Shown here one piece after another: positions 50,276 to 58,762 of a stretch of 64,000 nt of DNA. The position numbers were made by a program, and so were the translations under genes. The stretch spans positions 372,001 to 436,000 of the forward strand of contig NZ_FOZX01000003.1 in assembly GCF_900116135.1 (NCBI RefSeq), given 5' to 3'. Origin of the DNA: Saccharopolyspora flava. Its GTDB lineage: Bacteria > Actinomycetota > Actinomycetes > Mycobacteriales > Pseudonocardiaceae. Every line of letters begins with the position of its first letter. Positions within the stretch are counted from its first letter, which is position 1. The notes below the pieces were generated by a model that saw only the letters and a program-made list of their open reading frames with translations, was not told the DNA's origin and searched no databases.

Positions 50276-51217
50276 TCAGTTCGCACCAGCGCGCCCCGCC
50301 TTCGCCGACGCGGTGCTGATCAGGTGCTGCTGGAATCCCTCGTCGATGCCGATGAGCCGCATGTGGCGGCGCAGGATGTCCAGGCTCATCTGCCGGAAGC
50401 CGCGATTGCTGACCGCGGAGGTCTCCTGGTCGATGCGCAGCGCCAGCGGCACCGCCTGTTCCAGGACCTCGCAGATGTCGTCGTGGTGGCCTTCGAGCAC
50501 TCCGGTGCGCAGGGCGTGCATGCCGAAGCCGACGTGGCGGGATTCGTCCCGGCACATCGCGGTGAAGGCGGTCTTGATGCCGTCGAGCTGGTCGACGTCA
50601 CGCAGCGCCTGAACCAGGACGCGCTGCCCGACCAGTGCCAGCACACCCTCGGTGATCATGTGGAAGAGGGTCACGGCGCGCAGCCACTGCCGGTAGTCCA
50701 GCGGCCGGTGGTGCAGGTCGCGGACGATGCCGGCCTCCAGCAGGCTCAGCTCCCGGTGCGCGGGTGCGGCGAGGTTCCAGCTCTCGGCGAGCATCCGCTT
50801 CGGGTCGGGATCCATGCCCAGGATCTCCTCGCCGAGCCGGAACACCAGGTGGGTGTGCCGGGTCTCGTCGGCGATCTGGGTGCCCAGGAACACCGAGTAC
50901 TGCTCGTCCGGGGAGCCGCTGATGATCGGGCCCAGCATGTCCAACCCGGTGTACTCACCGATGATGAACGTCGCGATGGACTCGGCGACGACCTCGCGGA
51001 AGCCCGGGGTGAGCGCGTGGTCGAAGTTGTGCTTGTCGGGTCCCAGCTCTACGTCCACAGCGGACCACTGCTGGCGGTCCCACCGCTCGTAGAGCTCCTT
51101 GGGCTTGAGCCGCTGTGCGGCCACCACGTGTGCGTGCTGCATCACCTCGCTCACCGGCAGCTTCGGCATCGCGCTCAGCGACGCCTCGTCCATGAGCAAC
51201 GGAGTCCAACGACTCAT
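50276..51217 (-). CDS. Diiron R2-like / ferritin-like oxidase
   Basis: A 313-residue helical protein with the six-ligand carboxylate diiron pattern: Glu in FIIGEYTGLD, Glu and His in ADETRHTHL, Glu in HMITEGVLAL, Glu and His in RDESRHVGFG. This matches the ribonucleotide-reductase R2-like ligand-binding oxidases and is also reminiscent of acyl-ACP desaturases. A hydroxylase, desaturase or N-oxygenase role on the acyl chain is plausible. It is the first gene of the minus-strand lipid operon, starting at ATG 51217 and divergent from the lanthipeptide genes. Confidence 0.85.
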   Translation of the reverse strand: MSRWTPLLMDEASLSAMPKLPVSEVMQHAHVVAAQRLKPKELYERWDRQQWSAVDVELGPDKHNFDHALTPGFREVVAESIATFIIGEYTGLDMLGPIISGSPDEQYSVFLGTQIADETRHTHLVFRLGEEILGMDPDPKRMLAESWNLAAPAHRELSLLEAGIVRDLHHRPLDYRQWLRAVTLFHMITEGVLALVGQRVLVQALRDVDQLDGIKTAFTAMCRDESRHVGFGMHALRTGVLEGHHDDICEVLEQAVPLALRIDQETSAVSNRGFRQMSLDILRRHMRLIGIDEGFQQHLISTASAKAGRAGAN

Positions 51218-51776
51218 CTCTCAATCCTTCGCACCACATCGGTCGATCCCGCCGCGAAACTCCTTGCGGCAGCGGGAATCGCATGACTTCGACACGGGTT
51301 CCGGAGGCGGTGAAGGCGCACCGCCCACCGGCGAGGAGAGACTGAAGCAGCTGTGTTCGCTGGAGCGGGGCCGAGTGAAACAGCCGTCACCGGTCCGGTC
51401 AAGCGGATCGGGGAATTGTGGGGTTCGGGCACCCCTACCCCTATTTGGCTGGAAGTGGTCAGCATTCCTCCGAACAGACTCATCGACTTGGGCGGAGCGA
51501 CCGAATCTGACCGTTTCGCTTGACACCCCATCTAGCGCTCCTTAGCGTTCGCGCCGACCGAAGAGCTTTGCGAATCAGGGGAATTCGAAATAACGGGAAT
51601 CTGGGGAGATAATCGCGGGAACCGATGATGCCCTCGCCGCGTCGGAGTGGTGACTGAAGCAAGCAAGGCATCGCGGAATCCCGCAATCACCGGGCGAACG
51701 TGCGCCCGAAAAAACACCAGCGCGGGCGAACCATCGGTTCGTCCCGTTGACCGACGCTGACCGAAAGACGGTGCCA
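51218..51776. promoter_or_regulatory. Divergent promoter region of the lipid/lanthipeptide cluster
   Basis: This 559-bp gap separates the lipid operon from the lanthipeptide operon and holds no convincing gene. A sigma70-like promoter for the plus strand is visible: TTGACA at 51520-51525, 17-bp spacer, TAGCGT at 51543-51548. It would leave a leader of about 220 bases before the GNAT gene. No clear minus-strand promoter was recognised. Confidence 0.45.
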
Positions 51777-52442
51777 ATGCAGGGAAGACTCGTCCGCATC
51801 GAATGGGCCGCCGAGGACGACTACGACCTCATCGCGAGTTGGCTCAAGCCGCTGTCGCCGGCTGCGGCGATGACCGCCGACACCCGCGAGTTCCTGACCC
51901 CGGCCAAGGTGAAGGCGGCCAACGAGGACGGGAACGTGCGGTTCTTCATGGCCGTGACCAGCGACGGCGAACGCGTCGGCGCGGTCAACTACCGGCCGGT
52001 GAACAGCTCCGGTTCCTACAGCCTCGGCGGTGTCGTCGGCGACTGGCAGAAGTGGAGCCGCGGGTACGGCGCGGAGGCGTTCGGGCTGGTCATTGAGCAC
52101 CTGTTCAACGGGCTCAACGCGCACCGGGTGGAGTTCACCACCGCGGCCTACAACAAGGAGACGTTGAAGATCCTGACCAAGGGCGGGTTCGTCCTGGAGG
52201 GCGTGCTGCGGGACTACCACTACCTCGACGGCATGTACTACGACCGCACGGTCTGGTCGATCCTGCGCGAGGAGTTCGAGGAGTACGCGGCTGCCAGCGC
52301 CGAGCACTTCCCGGTGGTCGACGCGATCCCGGCCGAGGACAAGGAGAAGGCCCGCGAGCTGCTGAGCAAGTTCCTGGCCAACGACCCGCCGACGTCGCTG
52401 CGCGATTTCGAGCAGCGCAGCGGCCGCGTTCGCGCGTACTGA
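51777..52442 (+). CDS. GNAT-family N-acyltransferase (candidate lipidating enzyme of the lanthipeptide)
   Basis: A 221-residue GNAT protein of the RimJ/RimL-like group: LVRIEWAAEDDYDLIASWL at the start, VGDWQKWSRGYGAEAFGLVI as the acyl-CoA binding loop, then AYNKETLKILTKGGFVLEGV and LRDYHYLDGMYYDRTVWSIL. A charged extension of about 50 residues follows the fold. In goadvionin and selidamide pathways a GNAT enzyme transfers a fatty acyl group to the lanthipeptide or RiPP. Placement 22 bp before LanKC and opposite a lipid operon supports that role here. The start may be ATG 51777 or an upstream TTG at 51747. Confidence 0.82.
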   Translation: MQGRLVRIEWAAEDDYDLIASWLKPLSPAAAMTADTREFLTPAKVKAANEDGNVRFFMAVTSDGERVGAVNYRPVNSSGSYSLGGVVGDWQKWSRGYGAEAFGLVIEHLFNGLNAHRVEFTTAAYNKETLKILTKGGFVLEGVLRDYHYLDGMYYDRTVWSILREEFEEYAAASAEHFPVVDAIPAEDKEKARELLSKFLANDPPTSLRDFEQRSGRVRAY

Positions 52443-52464
52443 CGCGGCAGGGAGGCGATCGGGC

Positions 52465-55059
52465 ATGCGTGAGGACTTGGAGCTGTACTCGCTGGCGGAC
52501 ACGCTGTTCTACGAGGCGCCGTCGCGCTGGGACACGGCGGAGAGCACGTTCGAGCTGACCGGCGGCGAGGTTCCCGAGGGCTGGGTGCGGGGCGGCAACA
52601 GCGATTGGTGCATGTTCCGCCCGGCCGACGTGGAGCTGCCGGCCCAGGGCTGGAAGGTCCACATCTCAGCGACCCCGGAAGGCTCCTCACGCGTCCTGGA
52701 GCAGGTGTCGCGGTACTGCTTCGAGGCGGGTGTGGCGTTCAAGTTCCTGCGGACCCGCCGCCTGGTGACCGCCTACAGCTTGAAGTACGCACCGCGCTCG
52801 GCCAGCGGGAAGCTGCTCACGCTCTACCCGGTAGACGACGCGCAGCTGGAGACCGCGGTCAAGGCGCTGTCCGAGGCGCTCGACGGTGAGCGCGGCCCGT
52901 ACGTCCTGACCGATCTGCGAATCGGCGAGGGGCCGGTTTTCGTGCGCTACGGCGGTTTCGCGGTCAAGCACTGCTTCACCTCCGACGGGGAGCAGGTGCT
53001 GGCGATCGAGAACCCGGACGGCGCGCTCGTTCCCGACGACCGGAGGCCGTTCTTCACCACTCCGGAGTGGGTGTCCGCACCGGACTTCCTCGAACCGCAC
53101 CTGCGGGCGCGAACCGGGCGGTCGGCCGAGCTGGGATACCGGATCACCGAGGCGCTGCACTTCTCCAACGGCGGTGGGGTCTACCTGGCGCGACGCGAGA
53201 GCGACGACGCCGAGGTCGTGCTCAAGGAAGCACGCCCGTTGGCCGGGCTGGACAACGGTGGCCGAGACGCGATCACGCGGCTGGAGCACGAAGTGCGCGC
53301 CCTGCGGGCCCTTGAGGGGATCGCGGGAGTCCCCCGGGTGCACGAGGTCGTGAACGTGTGGGAGCACCGGTTCGCAGTGCTCGACCGCGTTCCCGGCCGC
53401 ACGTTGCAGGCGTGGGGCGCGCTGCACCACCCGCTCGTCGGACCGCAGGAGTCCCCGGGGGCCCGGCGCGACTACGCCGAGCGCGCGGTGCGGGTGCTGC
53501 GCCGGGTGACCGAGCTGGTGGAACGCGTTCACGAGCGCGGCGTGGTCTTCGGCGACCTGCACCCGGCGAACGTCCTAGTCGACGACGAGGACCGCGTAGG
53601 GCTGGTCGACTTCGAGAACGCTTCGCATGTTGGCGACCAGCAGCGGCAGCGGATGGGCTACGCCGGTTTCACCGATCCCGAGGCACGCGGCGCCGAGGTG
53701 GACCGGCAGGCGCTGGGAGTGCTGGCGCTGTGGTTGTTCCTTCCGCTGACCAGCCTCAACGCCCTGTCCCCCGGCAAAGCGAGCGATCTGCTCGCCGCAG
53801 TGGAGGAGCACTTCACCGTGCCCGACGACGTCCGAACGCTCATCCTCGACCGGTTCAGCACCCCCGCTCCGGCCCCAGCGGTCGCGGCGGCGCCCGCGGT
53901 GCGCTTCACCGACGAACCGGGCCGCCGGTCGGCCCGGGAGTCGCTGGCCGCAGCGATCCGCGCCACCGCCACCCCGGACCGCGACGACCGGTTGTTCCCG
54001 GGTGATGTGCAGGGATTCCTCAACGGCGGCACCGATTTCGCCTTCGGCGCGGCCGGGGTGCTGTGGGCGCTGCGCACCACCGGGCACGAGATCGCACCCG
54101 AGCACGTGTCCTGGCTGGCCGAGCACGCCGACCGATCGGCGGGCAGACCCGGTTTCTTCGACGGAGCGCACGGCACCGCGCACGTCCTCGACCTGCTGGG
54201 ACACCACGAGCGGGCGGCCGAGCTCATCGATCTCGCGGCACCGCACGTGGCGAGCACCCAGGACATGAGCCTGTTCAGCGGGCTGGCCGGGGTCGGGCTG
54301 AACCACCTGCACCTGGCCGTGCGCGATCCTGCGCAGCTGGCCCGCGCGCTGGAGATCGCCGATCGGGTCGCCGAGGCGGTCGACGGCGGCCGGTCGCACG
54401 GCATCGACACCGCCGGCCGGATCGGTCTGCGCGACGCGGGCACCCGCGGCGGTCTGCTGCGCGGATGGAGCGGTCCGGCGCTGCTGTTCCTGCGCTGCTT
54501 CGAGGTCACCAAGCGGCGGGAGCACCTCGACCTGGCGGTGCGCGCGCTGCACCGGGACCTGGATCTGTGCGTGACCCGGCCGGACGGAACGCTGCAGGTC
54601 GACGGCGGTTTTCGGACGCTGCCCTATCTCGACGTGGGCTCGGCGGGCATCGGTCTGGTCGCCGAGGAGGTGCTGCGGCACGTGCCCGACGATCGACTGT
54701 CGACCAGCGCTCCGGGTTTGCTCCACAGCTGCCGCAGCACGCTGGTGGTGCAGTCGGGATTGTTCGCCGGACGGGCCGGGCTGCTGGCGACGCTGGCGCG
54801 CTGCTCACCAGGCGGACCGCTGCCGGAACCGGTCGTGGCGCACTTGTCGGTGCTGCACTGGCACGCGCTGGGCTATCACGGGCACCTGGCATTTCCCGGA
54901 GAGGGGAATTTCCGGTTGTCGATGGATTTCGCGACCGGCAACGCGGGTGTACTCGCGACGCTGGCATCGCTGGACGACCCGGTCGAATTCCTTCCCTTCC
55001 TGAAACCACTACCAACCCCTGAAAATCAACGAAACCCGTTGCCGGAAAGCAATTCCTGA
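52465..55059 (+). CDS. Class III lanthipeptide synthetase LanKC
   Basis: An 864-residue trifunctional enzyme that phosphorylates Ser/Thr in the precursor, eliminates phosphate and cyclises. The N-terminal lyase region is about residues 1-215. The kinase has Lys254 (VVLKEA), the catalytic loop Asp364 in FGDLHPANVL and metal-binding Asp382 in VDFENA. The C-terminal LanC-like domain is about residues 480-850 and lacks the Cys-Cys-His zinc ligands of LanC/LanL, which marks class III rather than class IV. ATG 52465 follows GGGAGG. Two precursor genes lie 160-310 bp downstream, so enzyme and substrates are in one unit with the GNAT gene. Confidence 0.93.
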   Translation: MREDLELYSLADTLFYEAPSRWDTAESTFELTGGEVPEGWVRGGNSDWCMFRPADVELPAQGWKVHISATPEGSSRVLEQVSRYCFEAGVAFKFLRTRRLVTAYSLKYAPRSASGKLLTLYPVDDAQLETAVKALSEALDGERGPYVLTDLRIGEGPVFVRYGGFAVKHCFTSDGEQVLAIENPDGALVPDDRRPFFTTPEWVSAPDFLEPHLRARTGRSAELGYRITEALHFSNGGGVYLARRESDDAEVVLKEARPLAGLDNGGRDAITRLEHEVRALRALEGIAGVPRVHEVVNVWEHRFAVLDRVPGRTLQAWGALHHPLVGPQESPGARRDYAERAVRVLRRVTELVERVHERGVVFGDLHPANVLVDDEDRVGLVDFENASHVGDQQRQRMGYAGFTDPEARGAEVDRQALGVLALWLFLPLTSLNALSPGKASDLLAAVEEHFTVPDDVRTLILDRFSTPAPAPAVAAAPAVRFTDEPGRRSARESLAAAIRATATPDRDDRLFPGDVQGFLNGGTDFAFGAAGVLWALRTTGHEIAPEHVSWLAEHADRSAGRPGFFDGAHGTAHVLDLLGHHERAAELIDLAAPHVASTQDMSLFSGLAGVGLNHLHLAVRDPAQLARALEIADRVAEAVDGGRSHGIDTAGRIGLRDAGTRGGLLRGWSGPALLFLRCFEVTKRREHLDLAVRALHRDLDLCVTRPDGTLQVDGGFRTLPYLDVGSAGIGLVAEEVLRHVPDDRLSTSAPGLLHSCRSTLVVQSGLFAGRAGLLATLARCSPGGPLPEPVVAHLSVLHWHALGYHGHLAFPGEGNFRLSMDFATGNAGVLATLASLDDPVEFLPFLKPLPTPENQRNPLPESNS

Positions 55060-55220
55060 TAAGCTTCGGGTTGAACCTGGGGAAAGCGCGACACGAACGC
55101 CGATCCGGCCTCGAATCTGCTTGCAGTAAGACCTTTCCCAGGATGTTCGACCAACAACAACTTCGCCGTCGACCGTGCGGCGATGGCATTCCCGAGTGAA
55201 AGAGTTAGGTGGTGAATCAC

Positions 55221-55304
55221 GTGTCGATCCTCGAGCTCCAGGCCCTGGAGACCACCGCGGCCGAGGCCTCCGTGCCGGGCAGCACCGCGAGCACCAACTG
55301 CTGA
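55221..55304 (+). CDS. Class III lanthipeptide precursor peptide 1
   Basis: A 27-residue precursor. The leader begins MSILELQALE, the ILxLQ-type helix recognised by class III LanKC enzymes, runs through TTAAEASVPG, and is followed by the core STASTNC, an SxxSxxC labionin/avionin motif ending in the C-terminal Cys. The start is GTG 55221, preceded by an AGGTGG ribosome-binding site at the same distance as in precursor 2; GTG 55212 would add three residues. It is placed directly after LanKC. Confidence 0.9.
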   Translation: MSILELQALETTAAEASVPGSTASTNC

Positions 55305-55367
55305 TCTCTTCGCCTCCCCAACACGGCGAAGAAAGTGACGAGACGAAACGAGAGGAGGTGATCTTCC

Positions 55368-55451
55368 ATGTCGATCCTCGACCTGCAGGCCCTGGAGACC
55401 GCGGCCGCCGAGGCCCACGTTCCGGGCAGCACCTGGAGCAGCGGTTGCTGA
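55368..55451 (+). CDS. Class III lanthipeptide precursor peptide 2
   Basis: A 27-residue precursor with leader start MSILDLQALE and core STWSSGC, again SxxSxxC with a terminal Cys. ATG 55368 has a near-perfect ribosome-binding site (GAGGAGGTGAT), stronger than that of precursor 1. It differs from precursor 1 at seven positions (E5D, T12A, S17H, A23W, T25S, N26G and the start codon), most of the change being in the core, so the pair arose by duplication and core diversification. Confidence 0.92.
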   Translation: MSILDLQALETAAAEAHVPGSTWSSGC

Positions 55452-55487
55452 GGCAATTCGCCTTGAACCGCTGATACCAGCGGGGCG

Positions 55488-55525
55488 TTCCGCCGGTTCG
55501 GCCACAGGGTGCCGAACCGGCGGAA
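55488..55525 (+). terminator. Hairpin after the precursor genes
   Basis: A 15-bp perfect stem (55488-55502 with 55511-55525) and 8-base loop without a T-run lie 36 bp after precursor 2. As in other RiPP operons it may partly terminate transcription or protect the precursor message, giving more precursor than exporter transcript. Confidence 0.6.
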
Positions 55526-55610
55526 TCGCCGTTGATCAGCCACCCGAGAAACGGAAGATCAGCGATACTGTCCCGAGTTGATCTTTTCCCCGATGAGGAA
55601 CGGGACCACC

Positions 55611-56789
55611 ATGAGCAACACCGCCGACCGCCCGCGATTCGGCCGCGAAGAACGCGTGCTGCACTCGGCCGCCTTCGCAAGCGGCCCGATGGAGGTCTTG
55701 GACTTCCTGCTGCCGCTCTACGCCGGAGCCGTGCTGGCCGCAGCCCCGGGCCAGGCCGGGGCGCTGGTCGCGGTGTGCGCGCTGGCCGCGCTGCTGACCC
55801 GGCCGCTGAGCGGCCACCTCGCCGACCGCGTCAACGAACTCCTCGTCGCCGCGGCCGGAGCCGTGCTGCACGCGGCCGCGCTGGCCGGGTTCGCGCTCAG
55901 CATCGGGCTGCCCGCGGCCTTCGCGATGGCGGCGCTGACCGGCGTCGGCAGCGGGTTGTTCTGGGTAGGTGTCCGCAGCTGGATCGGCGCCCGGGCCGGC
56001 GACGACGATGGCCGCGGATTCGGGAGGCTGCTGTCGTTCGAGGGAACCGGCCAGCTCATCGCCTACATCATCTGCTTCACGATGCTCGAAGACCTCGGCT
56101 ACCCCGCGGTTTTCGCGCTCGGCGCAGCCTCCGCGCTGATCGCCGCCGCGATGCTCGGGTTCACCGCGCGCGGCGGCGACCCGCGCCCACCGGCCCCGTC
56201 CGATCCGGTGTCGACGCGAGACCTGCTGCCGTTCCTGGGGATCTGCGGAGTGACCGCGGCACTGGAGGCCGCGATGGGTCTGCTGCTGCTCCTGCACCTG
56301 CAGACCGCCCACCACTACGGCCCCTATGCGATCGCCTCCGCGCTGGCACCTGGCTTCATCGCGTTCATCCTGGTCCCGAACATCGCCCACCGCGTGCTCA
56401 CCCGGATCGGCAAGCGCACCGCGGTGATGGCCGCGCTGCTGGCGAGCGCCCTGGTCACCGGTGTGCTCGCGGCCGCGCCCGAACCGTGGGTGCTCAGCGT
56501 CGTGTGGATCTTCGCCGCAGCCGCGTTGGGCATCGCCGTCCCCGCCGAGCAGTCGGCCATCTCCGAGCGGGCCGGTGCCCGCATCGCCACCCGCCTGAGC
56601 CACTACGAGAGCGCCCAGTTGGCGGGCGTTGCCGCGGGCACCGCGGCGATCGGCGCGCTCTACCAGGCCGCAGGGATCGCCGTCTCGGGTGCCGTCGCGG
56701 CCGTGGCGCTGGCCATCACCGCCGCGGCCGTGCCCGTCGCCTGGCGTTCGCTGACCTCTGCGGCCGCGCTGCGGGACACCTCCCGGTAG
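55611..56789 (+). CDS. MFS exporter 1 of the lanthipeptide cluster
   Basis: A 392-residue, about twelve-helix MFS protein. LLTRPLSGHLADRVNE after helix 2 is a degenerate MFS motif A. ATG 55611 is chosen (ATG 55593 is also in frame). It ends 6 bp before a second MFS gene, so the two are made together. It probably exports the modified peptide or gives immunity; no closer substrate can be read. Confidence 0.82.
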   Translation: MSNTADRPRFGREERVLHSAAFASGPMEVLDFLLPLYAGAVLAAAPGQAGALVAVCALAALLTRPLSGHLADRVNELLVAAAGAVLHAAALAGFALSIGLPAAFAMAALTGVGSGLFWVGVRSWIGARAGDDDGRGFGRLLSFEGTGQLIAYIICFTMLEDLGYPAVFALGAASALIAAAMLGFTARGGDPRPPAPSDPVSTRDLLPFLGICGVTAALEAAMGLLLLLHLQTAHHYGPYAIASALAPGFIAFILVPNIAHRVLTRIGKRTAVMAALLASALVTGVLAAAPEPWVLSVVWIFAAAALGIAVPAEQSAISERAGARIATRLSHYESAQLAGVAAGTAAIGALYQAAGIAVSGAVAAVALAITAAAVPVAWRSLTSAAALRDTSR

Positions 56790-56795
56790 AGGTCG

Positions 56796-58343
56796 ATGGG
56801 ACGACACCGCGCGCACGCCGACGCCCCCACGGTGCGATTCCGGAAGCACCCGCTCAAGCGGGGCCCGTACCGGGGACTGCTGACCGGCTCATCGATCAAC
56901 GTCCTCGGCGACGTCATCGGCACTGCGGCGTTGCCGCTGTTCGTCCTGGAAACCACCCACGACCTGGCGCTGACCGGCTGGATCGCGACGGTCAGCGTCG
57001 GCGGGTCGGTGATCACTGGCCTGCTGCAGGGCCCGCTGATCGACCGGCTGGGCTTTCGCGCCAGCATGCTGTTCTCCAGCGTCTTCGCCGCCGCCACGAC
57101 CCTGTCGGTGTACCTGCTGCACATGACGGGGCTGCTCACGCCCTCGCTCCTGGTCCTGCTCGCGCTGGTGCGCAGCGTCGCCGACGAACCCGGGCGGGTG
57201 GCGATCTTCGGGCTCGTGCCGCAGCTGGCCGGGCAGGCCGGCGTGCCGCTGGAGCGCGCCAACGCGACGCTGCGCACGGTTACGGCCTCGTCGAACCTGG
57301 TGGGCCCGCTGGCGGCAGGCGGGATCGCGGCGTTCGCGGGCAGCGAGTGGACGATCCTGCTCAACGCCGTCACCGGTCTGCTCGGCACGACCGTGCTGCT
57401 GCTGGTCGCCCGCACCCCTCGCAGCGGCGGCACCGAACTGGGCGGGCCCGACGAGGACGGGATGAGCTATTTCCGGCGGTTCCGCATCGGGATGCGGTAC
57501 CTGTTCCAGGACAAGCTGCTGCGCACTCTGGTGGTGGCGACGATGGTGTTTGCTGCGTTCGACTCCAGCTTCGCCACGATCGGCCTGACCGCCTACGCCG
57601 CCGAGGTGCTGCACCAGCCCGCCCTCTACGGCGGGTTGATCAGCGCGTTCGGCATCGGTTCGCTCGTCGGCACGATCGGCTACGGCGTCGTCGGGCACAG
57701 GCTGCCCAAGCGCCGTACCTACCTGGGCGTCTACCTGGCGTTCGCGGCGCTGGTGCTGCTGATGTCGCTGGAACTCGGCGTAGCGCCGGCGTTCGCGGTG
57801 ATGGCCGCGGCCGGTCTGGTGACCAGCCCCCTGGACATGCTCTACATGGCCGCGCTGCAGGAACGGGTGCCGAAACGGGTCTTCGGCCGGGTCATCAGCA
57901 TCGCCAACACGGTCCTGAGCGCGCCGGCTCCGCTGGCGGTCGCCGCCGCGACCGGGTTGATCAGCAGCGTCGGCGTGCGCACGACGATGCTCGTGCTGGG
58001 CTGCGGTTACCTGGCACTGGCGGTGGGGTTGGTGTTCGTGCGGCATCTGCACAAGCTCGACACCGCGCTGGCCGACAGCGGCGAGGTCACGCGGCGACTG
58101 CCGCGGAAGGTGCTCGCGACCCAGCCCATCCCCCGCCGCTTCGACCACTTGGCAACCCAGCCCATTCCCAGGATTCCCACTTCCCCGCCCGGGCACCGGG
58201 TGTGGATGCTGTCGGCGGACGCCGGTCTGACCCAGCCGATTCCGCGAATCGGCGCGGCGCACCTGCCGACGGTGCAATGGCAGCGGCAGGAATACCCGCG
58301 GGAATCCGGCGAGTTCCGGCAGAACCGGATTTTCGAGACCTGA
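56796..58343 (+). CDS. MFS exporter 2 with a TQPIPR-repeat tail
   Basis: A 515-residue MFS protein of the EntS/macrolide-exporter type (LTGSSINVLGDVIGTAALPLF in helix 1, GLLQGPLIDRLGFR as motif A). After the last helix a proline-rich cytoplasmic tail of about 85 residues contains TQPIPR three times (residues 442-447, 454-459, 479-484), a repeat not expected in this family. It is coupled to MFS exporter 1. The likely role is export of the lipopeptide; the tail may bind a partner. Confidence 0.83.
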   Translation: MGRHRAHADAPTVRFRKHPLKRGPYRGLLTGSSINVLGDVIGTAALPLFVLETTHDLALTGWIATVSVGGSVITGLLQGPLIDRLGFRASMLFSSVFAAATTLSVYLLHMTGLLTPSLLVLLALVRSVADEPGRVAIFGLVPQLAGQAGVPLERANATLRTVTASSNLVGPLAAGGIAAFAGSEWTILLNAVTGLLGTTVLLLVARTPRSGGTELGGPDEDGMSYFRRFRIGMRYLFQDKLLRTLVVATMVFAAFDSSFATIGLTAYAAEVLHQPALYGGLISAFGIGSLVGTIGYGVVGHRLPKRRTYLGVYLAFAALVLLMSLELGVAPAFAVMAAAGLVTSPLDMLYMAALQERVPKRVFGRVISIANTVLSAPAPLAVAAATGLISSVGVRTTMLVLGCGYLALAVGLVFVRHLHKLDTALADSGEVTRRLPRKVLATQPIPRRFDHLATQPIPRIPTSPPGHRVWMLSADAGLTQPIPRIGAAHLPTVQWQRQEYPRESGEFRQNRIFET

Positions 58344-58390
58344 CCGCTGCTACGATCACGAACGGCATTTGATTCACAGACGGAGGATTC

Positions 58391-58585
58391 ATGTCGAATG
58401 CGAAGCACATAGCCATCGGCGCGCTCATGGTGGTGGCCGGTGTCCTGCTGCGGATCTACGGGGGTGAAACCGAGATCGGCCCGTTCGAATTGCGGACGGT
58501 CGGCAACGTCATCGCCATCATCGGTGGCATCGAGGCCGTCATCGGCGTCGCCTCGATCTTCTTCCCCGAGAAGAAGCTCAAGTAG
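58391..58585 (+). CDS. Small two-helix membrane protein
   Basis: A 64-residue protein with two predicted membrane helices (about residues 6-24 and 36-58) separated by GGETEIGPFELRTVG and ending FFPEKKLK. ATG 58391 has GGAGG 5 bp upstream. Family not recognised. It lies 47 bp behind the exporters and before a terminator-like hairpin, so it may be the last gene of the lanthipeptide operon; a self-immunity role is possible but only inferred from position. Confidence 0.65.
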   Translation: MSNAKHIAIGALMVVAGVLLRIYGGETEIGPFELRTVGNVIAIIGGIEAVIGVASIFFPEKKLK

Positions 58586-58642
58586 CGCTCCGGGAAGCTC
58601 TGGGGAGATCATCCCGCTGACCTGGTGTTATTCGGGCGGGAC

Positions 58643-58670
58643 GTCGGTGGTCGCGGTGGCGACCACCGAC
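58643..58670. terminator. Hairpin after the small membrane protein gene
   Basis: A 12-bp perfect stem (58643-58654 with 58659-58670) with a 4-base loop lies 57 bp after the stop and probably ends the lanthipeptide operon. Confidence 0.6.
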
Positions 58671-58762
58671 TCCACTCACACTTTTCGACGACAACCCCTA
58701 CTACCCCGACGATCACCTCGAAATCATTGCCGATCAATTCATTCCACTGGTAGGTTCACCGC

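Noticed and set aside
52465-55059. Class IV (LanL) assignment for the lanthipeptide synthetase
   Set aside because: The cyclase domain lacks the Cys-Cys-His zinc ligands required in LanC and LanL, and the precursors have the class III ILxLQ leader.
55452-55610. A possible third precursor peptide after precursor 2
   Set aside because: No frame with an ILxLQ leader or SxxSxxC core was found; the space is filled by a perfect hairpin.
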